NCBI GenBank assembly: GCA_003246265.1
Contig: QKAU01000065.1
Location: forward strand, 28,019-92,018
Length of the DNA stretch: 64,000 nucleotides
Source: Kiritimatiellales bacterium
Lineage (GTDB): Bacteria > Verrucomicrobiota > Kiritimatiellia > Kiritimatiellales > Pontiellaceae
Direction: 5' to 3'
Of this stretch, positions 53,017-61,884 are shown in pieces. Made by a program: the position numbers and the translations under genes. The stretch's first letter is position 1. Every line of letters starts with the position of its first letter. The notes under the pieces are model-generated. The model saw only the letters and a list, made by a program, of their open reading frames with translations. It ran no database searches and was not told the DNA's origin.

Positions 53017-55095
53017 CTAGATGATGCGGCGGCCGTCGGCGAAGCCGTAGTCGATCAGGTATTCGCGCCCATCCTTCAGCCGAAGTTGTACGCCGCATGC
53101 GGTGCCGGAAGGCGCCCAGGGCAGGACTTCGCACACGGCAACGGGATTCAACTCGTCCTCCGTCCAGTCTCCCCCGTCGATGCGATGCAGCAACACGGTC
53201 ACGAACACTTCCATTCCGGAGTAGTCCTTTTCGCGGATCCGTTCGGTGTAGAGCACGGTGCTCTCCTCCGCTTCCGGATGGAGACCGTTGTGGGATGCAT
53301 GGTCGATGCGATCCCATCCAAGCACAGGCATCATTGCAATCTTGCGCCCATCCCCGATGGAGGCGGCCAGCCCTGCGCCCACCTTCTCCACCCGCGCCGG
53401 TTCGCCGTCGAGATGGGGCAGGGCGTAGTGGCCCAGCTGGAGTTCGTAGCGGTAGGGCACCCGCACGCGGTCGACGCGGACGACGCCGCCAGGGATCGGG
53501 ATGTCGGCGAGGTCGATGCGTTCGGGGCCGCGGTTCACGCCGCCCCGGTTCGGGTTGCCGAGGCCGGCGGGCTGGGTATTCTGCTGGCGGTAGAGGATGC
53601 CCTCCTCGAGCTTGTTGAAGGCGATGTTGAGTGGAATGCGGAAATCGTGCCCCATGTCCCTTTCACGAATTGAATAACTCGCCGCGTTGGTGCCCAGCGG
53701 GGATTCCGTTTCCAGCGGGAAGTCGGGATTGAACTGCAGCTGGTTGTAGTAGGTGGCGTGCAGGAAGACCTTGCCGGTGAGCAGTTCCGTCGTGCCGGTC
53801 TTCCCGTGGTTTACAACCTGCATGCCGGGGCCGGGAAGCTCGATCGTTTCGGTGCGGCCGCCCAGCTCCGGCCAGAACCCTTCGGTTTCCAGCGTCGTCC
53901 AGAAGGGGGATGTTTCCGGCAGCGACAGGGCGACGAAGGTCTTGGCAATCCAGAAGGGGCTGGCGGCGCAGCTGTAGAATTGGACGAGCGGCTCGAAAGG
54001 CCCATAGTACCCTAGGCAGGGCAGGCCGTTCACATAGAGGTCTTCGCGGGTCAGGAACTGCAGCATGTTTGCGGAGGCGATGCGGCGGGCGAAGCCGGGG
54101 TCGATCGCCGTCTCCTCCATCAGGAAATGGGCGCCGAATGCCGTCGATGCGGCGAAGCGGTAGATGATGCTGCGACCCCACATCAACTGCTTGCCGGCGC
54201 GCGAGAAGAAGCGGGGCCAGCTCCGGATGAATTCGCGGTTGCGTTCCGCGATGATCGCCGCGGTTTCCGGGTCGTGCTCGAAGCCGTACCATTTGCACCA
54301 GAGCGGACCGTAGAAGTGGAAACCCCAGGGGTTGTAGAGGTCGTAGTTGGTGTCGTCGACATACCAGCCGTCGCCGGCATAGCTGCTGAGCAGGTGCTGC
54401 AGATGGTCCCTGAGCGCGGCTTCGTCGATGCCAAACCCGTTGATCTTCAGGAAGGTCAGCATCAGGACATTGAAGAAGCGCCAGTTGTGGCCGATGCTCA
54501 GGTTGTGGGCGTAGTCGGAAAGCAGGGCGGCGACCTGCCGCCGCTCCTGTTCCGAATAGGTGTCCCAGATCAGGGGCTTGGAGTTCATCAGGTTGATGAC
54601 CAGCGCCGCCCCTTCGACCGTCTGCTGGTATTGCATGCGTCCGGTTTCCCGGGTGAAGTCGGTGATACGCCCCCAGTAGCGCGGCGACTTCGGATCGGTT
54701 GCCAGCAGGATCTGGTTCGCGTAGTAGTCGCGCAGGTTGAGACCGTTGCAAACGGTGCCCGGATGGTCCATCATCACGGGCACGGCGGCCATCATCGTTC
54801 GGGCCAGCCCCTCGAACTCCGCCGCCTGGAATCGGTGGCGCGGATCGTCGGGCTGCGGGTAGCTGGTCTCGTTCTGCTTGGGCAGTGCGATCGGATCGTC
54901 GATGTCCTGGATGTGCCGGAACACCCCGTCGGTCAGGTACCGCGCCGCATCGATCCAGTGGCGCCGGCCCATGCCCGTGAACGGGCTTTTCGTGTGCTCC
55001 GGGGCTACGACGCAGTAGGGGGGACGATTTCCTTCCGTCCGGGTCGGATTCCGGTCTTGGGCGACCGTTCGCTGGGGATTCGCATTGTACGCCAT
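53017..55095 (-). CDS. DUF2264 family protein
   Basis: The ATG at 55095 with AAGGCAGG upstream gives 692 residues without a clear signal peptide. The N-terminal ~400 residues have the (alpha/alpha)-barrel-like DUF2264 pattern ('YYANQILLATDPKSPRYWGRITD', 'WRFFNVLMLTFLKINGFGID', 'YAGDGWYVDDTNYDLYNPWGFHFYG'). A beta-rich C-terminal part follows. The family occurs in polysaccharide loci near unsaturated glucuronyl hydrolase-like folds, but its activity is not firmly known. Paired TGCGCA boxes lie 69 bases upstream. Confidence 0.83.
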   Translation of the reverse strand: MAYNANPQRTVAQDRNPTRTEGNRPPYCVVAPEHTKSPFTGMGRRHWIDAARYLTDGVFRHIQDIDDPIALPKQNETSYPQPDDPRHRFQAAEFEGLARTMMAAVPVMMDHPGTVCNGLNLRDYYANQILLATDPKSPRYWGRITDFTRETGRMQYQQTVEGAALVINLMNSKPLIWDTYSEQERRQVAALLSDYAHNLSIGHNWRFFNVLMLTFLKINGFGIDEAALRDHLQHLLSSYAGDGWYVDDTNYDLYNPWGFHFYGPLWCKWYGFEHDPETAAIIAERNREFIRSWPRFFSRAGKQLMWGRSIIYRFAASTAFGAHFLMEETAIDPGFARRIASANMLQFLTREDLYVNGLPCLGYYGPFEPLVQFYSCAASPFWIAKTFVALSLPETSPFWTTLETEGFWPELGGRTETIELPGPGMQVVNHGKTGTTELLTGKVFLHATYYNQLQFNPDFPLETESPLGTNAASYSIRERDMGHDFRIPLNIAFNKLEEGILYRQQNTQPAGLGNPNRGGVNRGPERIDLADIPIPGGVVRVDRVRVPYRYELQLGHYALPHLDGEPARVEKVGAGLAASIGDGRKIAMMPVLGWDRIDHASHNGLHPEAEESTVLYTERIREKDYSGMEVFVTVLLHRIDGGDWTEDELNPVAVCEVLPWAPSGTACGVQLRLKDGREYLIDYGFADGRRII

Positions 55096-55163
55096 ATGCC
55101 TGCCTTCATGGTGGGCCGTTGAATATCCACGTTGCACAGCGGGAGGTCATAAAGCAACCATGG

Positions 55164-55195
55164 TTTTGCGCATCTAAGCGATGCGATATGCGCAA
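55164..55195 (-). promoter_or_regulatory. Paired TGCGCA boxes, copy e
   Basis: TTTTGCGCAT at 55164 and ATATGCGCAA at 55186 have cores 22 bases apart, 69 bases upstream of the DUF2264 gene start. The gap 55096-55394 also holds copy f for the rightward unit and no other gene. Confidence 0.65.
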
Positions 55196-55300
55196 TTGTT
55201 CCGACCCTAAATGAGGGGGACAAGCGACGTGGAATGCATCCTCCCAGTGGATCAGCCCCTTTTCCATCGCAGTGGAGATGGAAGCCGAACGCTCTCCGGT

Positions 55301-55332
55301 GCTGCGTCAATGGTTGGCTATTCTTGCGCAAA
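55301..55332 (+). promoter_or_regulatory. Paired TGCGCA boxes, copy f
   Basis: GCTGCGTCAA (degenerate) at 55301 and TCTTGCGCAA at 55322 have GCG cores 22 bases apart, about 63 bases before the ATG of the truncated sulfatase reading frame. Through that frame it could drive the intact sulfatase downstream. Confidence 0.5.
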
Positions 55333-55394
55333 TTGGGGCTGTTATCATACGCCTGTCGCGCGGTAAACCGTCTCGGAAAGGTGGACGAGGCATG

Positions 55395-55547
55395 ATGAAA
55401 CGGCTCATTTTTCGCGCTCCCCTGTCTTTCGCGGCCACGGCGGGTGCCCGCACGCCGAATGCCCTCATGGTCACCCTGGACAACGCGGGATGGAAGGATG
55501 TCGGCTATAACGGCGGCCGGATCGTAGCGCCGGCGATCGACCGGTAG
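55395..55547 (+). pseudogene. N-terminal remnant of a sulfatase gene
   Basis: About 50 residues remain: a poor signal-like start (MKRLIFRAPLSFAATAGA), then 'RTPNALMVTLDNAGWKDVGYNGGRIVAPAIDR' and a stop. This is the first strand and metal-site region of S1 sulfatases (usual form RPN-x-[IVL]-x-[IVL]-x-x-D-D-x-G-W-x-D-V-G-Y). The catalytic Cys region is absent, so it cannot be active. The stop lies 21 bases before the intact sulfatase start. It looks like the end product of an internal deletion. Confidence 0.72.
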
Positions 55548-55568
55548 TTGAATACAAGGAGAGAAACC

Positions 55569-57113
55569 ATGCACAAAGGAACATCTACGGCAACGGTTGC
55601 CGCCACTATGTTATTGGTAGGAATCGTACAAGCGGTTCCTCCCGCTAGGAGACCGAACCTGATCTACGTCTTTCCCGACCAGATGCGCATCCATGCCATG
55701 GGCTTCTGGAAGCAGCCGGGGTTCGACCAACTGCTCCGGACCGAAACCGATCCGGTGCAGACCCCGAACATCGACCGGCTCGCGCGGGAGGGATTGGTCT
55801 TTACCCAGGCCACCAGCACCCACCCGGTATGCAGCCCGCACCGGGCGATGCTGATGTCCGGGATGTATCCGAGCCGCAACGGCGTTGAGAACGTCAACTG
55901 CCACGCCGGCCGTCAGCAGGGACTGCACAACAACATCGAATGCTTCACTGATGTCTTGGCGGAGGCCGGCTACGAAACCGCCTATGTGGGGAAGACCCAC
56001 TGGGAGCGGACCGAGCCGCTGTTCGACAAGGCGTTCAACTATGTCGGCACGACGGAGCCTCCCGGTGGCAACTACGTCAATTCCTACGACACCTACATCC
56101 CGCCCGGAGAGGGGCGCCACGGCAACCGCTTTTGGTACCAGCTGCTCAAGGACAACCACTTCAAGGCGATTGCCTACGCGAGCCGCCCCGAACTTGTCGG
56201 CGGGAAACAGGATGGCCAGCCGGTCATGACGGATCGCTTCGGTCCCGGCCTCGAAGCGGACATCGTGATCCGGTTCCTTGAAAACAGGAATGGCGAAAGG
56301 GATTCCAGCAAGCCCTTCAGCATCTTCTGGGCGCCGAATCCTCCGCACAACCCGTATTTCTCGCTGGACGACTGCGAACAAGACATCTATGAGCGCTACT
56401 ATCGCGACATGTCGGCCGAAGAGCTGATCTACCGCAGGAACATCCGTCCCCGCCTGGCTTCCGAGCCGGAAAGGTATGACGCGGAAAAATGTGCGCCCAT
56501 CTACTACGCGTTGGTGACCGGCGTGGACCGGCAACTGGGCCGCGTACTCGACGCCCTCGAAAAAACCGGCGAAGCCGGCAACACGATCGTCGTCTTCACC
56601 TCCGACCATGGAGAAATGCTTGGCAGCCATGGGGTGATGGGCAAGAACTGCTATGAGGACGAATCCTTCCTGGTCCCGTTCCTGATCCGCTATCCGGATC
56701 GGATCAAGCCCCATGCCGACAACCTGTTGCTGGGGTCGGTCGACATCATGCCCAGCATGCTGGGACTGATGGGATTGGAAGACCGGATTCCCAAGACGGT
56801 CGAAGGGACCGACTACAGCCGTGGCATCGCAACGGGCGACTATTCGGTCTGCCCGAAACCGAGATCGGCCCTGTACCTGAACCTCTCCCGCAAAGGGGTC
56901 CGCACAGACCGGTATACCTATGTCGTAGACATGGATGGCCGTGCCGAGGTGGTCGACAACCTGAAGGATCCTTATCAGCTCGATAAGCTGCCGCCTTCCG
57001 CGATTCCGCCGGCCGATCTCGACATGCTGAAACGGGAACTCGGGCTCCGTCTCTCATGGGCCGGAGACGGCTGGGCCAAGGAACGCAGGTGCCCGGAGGC
57101 CATCACCTACTAG
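55569..57113 (+). CDS. Sulfatase (S1 formylglycine type)
   Basis: The ATG at 55569 has AAGGAGAG upstream and gives 514 residues with a signal-like start. 'RPNLIYVFPDQMRIHAMGFWKQ' is the metal-binding first strand, and 'THPVCSPHRAMLMSGMYPSRNGV' holds the C-x-P-x-R formylglycine motif. 'TAYVGKTHWE' and 'VVFTSDHGEMLGSHGV' supply further ligands. It differs clearly from the other sulfatase in the window and probably removes a sulfate at another position. It may be read from box pair f through the remnant upstream. Confidence 0.92.
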   Translation: MHKGTSTATVAATMLLVGIVQAVPPARRPNLIYVFPDQMRIHAMGFWKQPGFDQLLRTETDPVQTPNIDRLAREGLVFTQATSTHPVCSPHRAMLMSGMYPSRNGVENVNCHAGRQQGLHNNIECFTDVLAEAGYETAYVGKTHWERTEPLFDKAFNYVGTTEPPGGNYVNSYDTYIPPGEGRHGNRFWYQLLKDNHFKAIAYASRPELVGGKQDGQPVMTDRFGPGLEADIVIRFLENRNGERDSSKPFSIFWAPNPPHNPYFSLDDCEQDIYERYYRDMSAEELIYRRNIRPRLASEPERYDAEKCAPIYYALVTGVDRQLGRVLDALEKTGEAGNTIVVFTSDHGEMLGSHGVMGKNCYEDESFLVPFLIRYPDRIKPHADNLLLGSVDIMPSMLGLMGLEDRIPKTVEGTDYSRGIATGDYSVCPKPRSALYLNLSRKGVRTDRYTYVVDMDGRAEVVDNLKDPYQLDKLPPSAIPPADLDMLKRELGLRLSWAGDGWAKERRCPEAITY

Positions 57114-57197
57114 GGCGGACGGGAGGCGGCGGAAGTGGCCTCCGCATCCGATCCGGACCGGCCATGCCTCCCTTTGCAGCGGGGCGATCCGGTAGGA

Positions 57198-57935
57198 TCA
57201 GAAGAACGGCTTTGGACGGGTTGGGAAGACCCTCTTGCAGGATTCGTCCATGAAGTTTCCGATGCCCCGCATCTTGAGTTCCTCAACATTGTTCCAAAGC
57301 CATTCGTGGGAATAGCCCGCTGCCACGATTTTCCCGCGAGCATCCGTGACGATCGCCAGGTATCCAAAATATTTCTCGCCGCGGGTAAATCCGGAGATGG
57401 TGAAGTTCTTCAGGCCAACCTCGCGATTGCTCCGGAAATCGAAGATCCGCCTGTTTTGGGCATCCAGCCTGAAGGGAGCTTGCTGGTGATCCAGCAGCAG
57501 GAACCGGTCGCCCAGCCGTTCCTGTCCGATGATGAACATGTCGAGCGTTAGTTCATGGTGGTAGCTGCCTGTGCTGGTCTGCTTGACGGTTACCCCGTAG
57601 TGTACGCGTTGTTCCGGGGGACGCTGCGTTTCCGGACGCGGTCCGGCGGGGAAGTTCTTCTTTTCGCTCACTGAGGTCAGCGATATGTCCAGCTTGGGTG
57701 GATTCTCGAGCTCAAGCCGCGTTCGGTCTTCCTCGGTAAACCGCAGAAAGGGGATTTGCAGGGTTCTTCCTTCCCGGGTCTTGAGCGAAACGTTGTCCCC
57801 GAAAAAGTTCACAAGCTCGCCTTCGACCACCTCTCCGTTGGTCAGGGTCCATGCTTGGAGCTGCGATGCCGCATCGAAGGTGCAGGCGCCATACGCGGCA
57901 AGGATGATGCTGAGCCTGTAGCCGATTGCTTTCAT
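57198..57935 (-). CDS. Secreted protein with an SHD1-like N-terminal domain
   Basis: 245 residues with a signal peptide (MKAIGYRLSIILAAYGACTFDAA). Residues ~28-75 ('QAWTLTNGEVVEGELVNFFGDNVSLKTREGRTLQIPFLRFTEED') resemble the SLA1-homology-1-like domain common in planctomycete and verrucomicrobial exported proteins. The rest is unfamiliar but beta-rich. It follows the TonB-like/PA14-like gene by 28 bases on the same strand, so the two are probably one unit. The function is unknown. Confidence 0.7.
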   Translation of the reverse strand: MKAIGYRLSIILAAYGACTFDAASQLQAWTLTNGEVVEGELVNFFGDNVSLKTREGRTLQIPFLRFTEEDRTRLELENPPKLDISLTSVSEKKNFPAGPRPETQRPPEQRVHYGVTVKQTSTGSYHHELTLDMFIIGQERLGDRFLLLDHQQAPFRLDAQNRRIFDFRSNREVGLKNFTISGFTRGEKYFGYLAIVTDARGKIVAAGYSHEWLWNNVEELKMRGIGNFMDESCKRVFPTRPKPFF

Positions 57936-57963
57936 GATGTCATGGGTGGCTGGGTGTGGCAGT

Positions 57964-59103
57964 TCAGTAGTCGCGGAAAACCGGGCCGTTGGTGCAGCAG
58001 ATTTCGTTGTCCGGCAGGTATCGGTATATCTCGTCCAGGTGGTCCCGGGTGATCTCGGCGGTCTTGAAGATCGGCAGGATCGGCCCGCCGTACTTGCTGC
58101 GGGGATACTCCTCGCCTTGGACTTCCACCGCCACGATGAATTGGGCGGCCTCGTGGAGGTTGTCGGTCGCCACCACTTCCATGTCCCTGGGGACGCCGGG
58201 TTCGAGCGTAATCCAGTCGCCTACCACGCCATACCACTGGCCGATCACATACTTGTCCGAATCCATGGAGGAGGACTCCCAGATGGAGCCGAACATTTTC
58301 GGGGCCCGCACATTCCCGTTGCTCGCCGGATTCGACGCCGATGCCGCCACGACGAGGTTCTTGTCCACGCGGATGGCCAGGGAATCGTCGGCGCTCACCC
58401 AGAAGCGGAAGGTAATCTTCTCCTTGTAGACGAGCTTGCCCTTGTAGTGGATGATCCAGTGTCCGCCCGACGACATCTCTTCCGGCATGCCGAAGGCGGC
58501 CGGCGCCATGGCCGACACCGTGGACGGCAGCAGGAAGCAGGTCGTGTACAGTTTGTTGGGAGAACGATAGAATTTCGAAAAGATGCCTGGGTTCCAGTCG
58601 TTGCGGATGAACTTGTTGAACAGGATCCGCCATTCATCGTCCGACATGGGGTTGTAGACGCCGGAGCGGGTGAACTTGAGGTCGTAGTAGACGCCCTCCA
58701 GGTCGTTGCCAATGCTCCGGTTGGAGCCATAGATGTTGACGCCTTCCATGTCGGGCATCAGCTCCAGTCCACCGAGGCCATCCGTCAATCCATCGCCGAT
58801 GCCGCCCAGTTCGGGCAGCTGGATGTCCGGCAGCGTTGATATCTGGGATTTGACCACAATGCGGTTCGATGGTCGCGGGCGGGCCGATTTCGATGGCTTG
58901 ACCTGCGGCCGCTTGAGCTGCATTTTCGGCCGGTCGACCGCTTTCGGCGGGACAAACTTCGGCTCCTGCTTCTGGACGACGGTGAACACCACCAGAAGAC
59001 CGGCAAGCAGAAACGCTGCGGCGTGGACCAGCAGGCTGACGACGAATCCACTTGGAGCACCCGTTGCGATCCTATGCGAAGCTTTGTCTATGGGGCTTTC
59101 CAT
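57964..59103 (-). CDS. TonB-like anchor fused to a PA14-like domain
   Basis: 379 residues: a cytoplasmic start, one membrane helix with a conserved His ('FVVSLLVHAAAFLLAGLLVVFTVV', as in TonB), a Pro/Lys-rich spacer ('PPKAVDRPKMQLKRPQVKPSK') and a large domain. The latter reads 'YYDLKFTRSGVYNPMSDDEWRILFNKFIRNDW' and '...FRFWVSADDSLAIRVDKNLVV', which resembles PA14. No C-terminal TonB domain is visible, so it may be an energised sensor or carbohydrate binder in the periplasm. Paired TGCGCA boxes lie 48 bases upstream. Confidence 0.68.
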   Translation of the reverse strand: MESPIDKASHRIATGAPSGFVVSLLVHAAAFLLAGLLVVFTVVQKQEPKFVPPKAVDRPKMQLKRPQVKPSKSARPRPSNRIVVKSQISTLPDIQLPELGGIGDGLTDGLGGLELMPDMEGVNIYGSNRSIGNDLEGVYYDLKFTRSGVYNPMSDDEWRILFNKFIRNDWNPGIFSKFYRSPNKLYTTCFLLPSTVSAMAPAAFGMPEEMSSGGHWIIHYKGKLVYKEKITFRFWVSADDSLAIRVDKNLVVAASASNPASNGNVRAPKMFGSIWESSSMDSDKYVIGQWYGVVGDWITLEPGVPRDMEVVATDNLHEAAQFIVAVEVQGEEYPRSKYGGPILPIFKTAEITRDHLDEIYRYLPDNEICCTNGPVFRDY

Positions 59104-59150
59104 TGTTGATCCCCAGATAATCGCGGTCGGAGTCGTCGTGGAAGTGCATA

Positions 59151-59181
59151 TTTGCGCAATCCATCACCATGCAATGCGCAT
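59151..59181 (-). promoter_or_regulatory. Paired TGCGCA boxes, copy g
   Basis: TTTGCGCAAT at 59151 and CAATGCGCATT at 59172 have cores 22 bases apart, 48 bases upstream of the TonB-like/PA14-like gene start. The gap between this gene and the glutamate dehydrogenase stop holds nothing else. Confidence 0.65.
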
Positions 59182-59223
59182 TAAGCGCCGCCATGGCAAC
59201 ACATTGATCGGGAGAAATGGGAC

Positions 59224-60525
59224 TCAGTGCGCCTTGTGGTTGGCGAAGTAGGAGCTGGTGCCCTTGGCCTCCATGGTTTCGCCGATGCGCCGCACGGCGA
59301 GGACATAGGCGGCGGTGCGCAGGTCGGTGCCGATTTCGCGCGACAGGTCGTACACCTGTTCAAATTCGCGGGCCATCGTCGCCTGCAGCTTCCGGTGGAC
59401 CTCCTGCAGCTCCCAGTACTGTCCCGAACGGTTCTGAAGCCATTCGAAGTAGCTGACCGTCACCCCGCCCGCATTGGCCAGGATGTCCGGCACCACCTCG
59501 ATTCCGTTGGCGGCAAGGATGCCGTCGGCTTCGGAGGTGGTCGGTCCATTGGCTACTTCGACGACGTGGCGGGCCTTGATGCGCGGGGCGTTGTCGGCCG
59601 TGATCTGGTTTTCGAGCGCAGCGGGGATGAGGATGTCGACGTCGAGTTCCAGCAACTCTTGGTTGGACAGGTTGGTGGCCTCGACGGCGCGGCAGAGGGC
59701 GCCCTCGCAATAGACGGCCTGGACGCGCCGCGTCTCCTCCTTGATCCGGACCAGGCTGGGGATGTCGAAGCCGCCGGGGCTGTAGATGGCCCCTTGCGAG
59801 TCGCTGACGGCCACGATGCGGTAGCCATCCTTGTGGAGCAGGCGCGCGACATGCTGCCCGGCGTTCCCGAAGCCCTGGATGGCGACGGTGGTGGTGGCGG
59901 GATCGAGACCCTGCTTCCTCGCGAGTTCGCGGATGCAGTAGTAGGCGCCCCGCCCGGTGGCGTCGGTTCTTCCAACGCTGCCGCCCATGCTCACCGGCTT
60001 GCCGGTGATGACGGCGGGAACATGCTGCCGGCGGATGGTGGAATATTCGTCCATCATCCAGCCCATGATGCGCTCGTTGGTGTACATGTCCGGCGCCGGA
60101 ATGTCGGTGTCGGGCCCGATGAAGTCGGCCACGAGCCGGATATATCCGCGGCTGAGCCGCTCTAGCTCCATGGGGCTGAGCTCCTTGGGGTTGACCGAGA
60201 TGCCGCCCTTCGCCCCGCCGAAAGGGACGCCCACCACCGCGCACTTGAAAGTCATCCAGAAGGCGAGTGACTTGACTTCGTCGAGACTGACGCTGGGATG
60301 GTAGCGCAGGCCGCCCTTGGTTGGTCCGCGGGTGTCGTCGTGGCGCACGCGGTAGCCCGTATAGAAGTCAAGCGTGCCGTCGTCGCGGCGGACGGGCACC
60401 GAAATGACCAGGCAGGACTTCGGAGTACCGATCCGCAGGGCGATCTCGTCGCCGAAGCCGGTGTATTTCATTGCGCCGACAAGCCGACGCATCGCGTCGT
60501 CGAACAAGGTGCCCTTCGTTTCCAT
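59224..60525 (-). CDS. Glu/Leu/Phe/Val dehydrogenase (probable glutamate dehydrogenase)
   Basis: The ATG at 60525 with CAGGAGG upstream gives 433 residues. The enzyme reversibly deaminates L-glutamate to 2-oxoglutarate with NAD(P). 'GPTKGGLRYHPSVS' and 'VPFGGAKGGISVNPKELS' include the catalytic Lys residues, 'PAPDMYTNERIMGWM' the substrate region, and 'VAIQGFGNAGQHVARLLHKDG' the dinucleotide fold. 'NAGGVTVSYFEW' is typical of the glutamate branch. No link to the carbohydrate island is seen. Confidence 0.93.
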   Translation of the reverse strand: METKGTLFDDAMRRLVGAMKYTGFGDEIALRIGTPKSCLVISVPVRRDDGTLDFYTGYRVRHDDTRGPTKGGLRYHPSVSLDEVKSLAFWMTFKCAVVGVPFGGAKGGISVNPKELSPMELERLSRGYIRLVADFIGPDTDIPAPDMYTNERIMGWMMDEYSTIRRQHVPAVITGKPVSMGGSVGRTDATGRGAYYCIRELARKQGLDPATTTVAIQGFGNAGQHVARLLHKDGYRIVAVSDSQGAIYSPGGFDIPSLVRIKEETRRVQAVYCEGALCRAVEATNLSNQELLELDVDILIPAALENQITADNAPRIKARHVVEVANGPTTSEADGILAANGIEVVPDILANAGGVTVSYFEWLQNRSGQYWELQEVHRKLQATMAREFEQVYDLSREIGTDLRTAAYVLAVRRIGETMEAKGTSSYFANHKAH

Positions 60526-60650
60526 CGGTGCCTCCTGATTGTCCTGCAGGGTAGCGCCGAACGGCGCGGCATGCAAACGGAACAGCGGGGCAAGCTTGTT
60601 TTCGCGCTGGAGGCCTTGTAGGTTCGGTCCCCATGGAAACGAGGTGGATC

Positions 60651-61328
60651 ATGAAAACGGCGGCGATGTGCGTGGCGGTGCTGGCGGGATGTGCGGGGGT
60701 GCTGGCGGGGGAACTCGATCTAAAGGCGGCGAAGGATACCTTCGGCCGCAGCAACCAGCGGATCCGCAACAACGGCGCGGCACCGCACCTGCTCGTGGCC
60801 CATGCGCCAAGCGTCCGCTCGCTGATCGCCTTCGACCTTTCGACCGTTACAAACCGCATCGGTTCCGCCTCGCTGCGCATCCGGATGGCGAATGCCGTCG
60901 AGCGCCCCGTTTCGCTGGTCCTGGCGCCCATGGTGCGGACATCGGCCAACGACGTCTGGGGCGAGGGATCCGGCAACCTCGGCATGCAGGGTCGCAATGC
61001 GCTGGTAGGCGAAGCCACCTATGCGCGTAGCGCCTATCCCGGCACGCAATGGCAGGCCTCGGACGGCACCGTGCTGGACGACCTGGGCGACGGGCGGCTG
61101 TGGCTGGCACCGGTTGCCCGAATCGACGGGATCGAATGGAAGGAGGGGGAGAGCGTCGACCTGGAAATTTCCGATGTACGGTTGCTGGAAGCGATCCGCA
61201 CTTCGTCCGGCCCGTCCATCACGTTTGGGCTGTGGGGTACCTCGGGCAACGGACTCTACGCCATCGGTTCGAAGGAATCGGGAGGGGGGCCCGTTCTCCA
61301 CCTGGAGCTGGAGGAGGGGCGGCAATGA
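60651..61328 (+). CDS. Secreted protein resembling a DNRLRE/CBM96-type domain
   Basis: The ATG at 60651 lies six bases after GAGG and gives 225 residues with a signal peptide (MKTAAMCVAVLAGCAGVLAG). 'AKDTFGRSNQRIRNNGAAPHLLVAHAPSVRSLIAFDLS' and 'ASLRIRMANAVERPVSLVLAPM' follow the pattern of DNRLRE (CBM96-like) domains, which bind glycans. The distant similarity makes this tentative. It overlaps the flavin reductase gene by four bases (ATGA), although the two have no obvious shared role. Confidence 0.62.
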   Translation: MKTAAMCVAVLAGCAGVLAGELDLKAAKDTFGRSNQRIRNNGAAPHLLVAHAPSVRSLIAFDLSTVTNRIGSASLRIRMANAVERPVSLVLAPMVRTSANDVWGEGSGNLGMQGRNALVGEATYARSAYPGTQWQASDGTVLDDLGDGRLWLAPVARIDGIEWKEGESVDLEISDVRLLEAIRTSSGPSITFGLWGTSGNGLYAIGSKESGGGPVLHLELEEGRQ

Positions 61329-61834
61329 AGGCGTTCAGGGAGATCAAGCCCGTCGACATCCCCGGCAACCCGGTTCACCGGATCGGGCAGGAATGGATGC
61401 TGGTCACCGCTGGAACGCCGGAGCACTTCAACACCATGACGGCCAGCTGGGGCGCCATGGGCGAACTCTGGTTCAATCCGGTATGTTTCTGTTTCGTGCG
61501 ACCGCAGCGCTATACCTACGAATTCATGCAGCGGAACGAGGCGTTCACCCTGTCGTTCTTCGACGAGCGGTACAGGCCCCAGCTCAACTTCTGCGGATCG
61601 CGGTCGGGGCGCGAAACCGATAAGGCGATGGAATGCGGCTTCACGCCCTGCAAGGCCGCCAACGGATCCGTCTATTTCGACGAAGCTAGCCTCGTCATCG
61701 AATGCCGCACGATCTACTTCCACGACATCGACCCCGCGAACATCCTTGATCCCTCTATTCTGAAACACTATCCGCAACGCGATTTCCACCGCATGTTCGT
61801 CGGTGAAATCACCCGCGCTATGGAAAAGGTGTAA
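61325..61834 (+). CDS. Flavin-reductase-like FMN-binding protein
   Basis: The ATG at 61325 overlaps the previous stop, giving 169 residues. 'WMLVTAGTPEHFNTMTASWGAMGELWFNPVCFCFVRPQRYTYEFMQRNEAFTLSFF' is the split-barrel flavin reductase pattern, with 'NTMTASWG' contacting the flavin. Family members reduce free flavins or act as small oxidoreductases. The substrate is unknown. Confidence 0.85.
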   Translation: MKAFREIKPVDIPGNPVHRIGQEWMLVTAGTPEHFNTMTASWGAMGELWFNPVCFCFVRPQRYTYEFMQRNEAFTLSFFDERYRPQLNFCGSRSGRETDKAMECGFTPCKAANGSVYFDEASLVIECRTIYFHDIDPANILDPSILKHYPQRDFHRMFVGEITRAMEKV

Positions 61835-61884
61835 CTCTTGGCATCTTCCGTGCTTAAAGACGTGTATCAACAGGGAGATGAACC

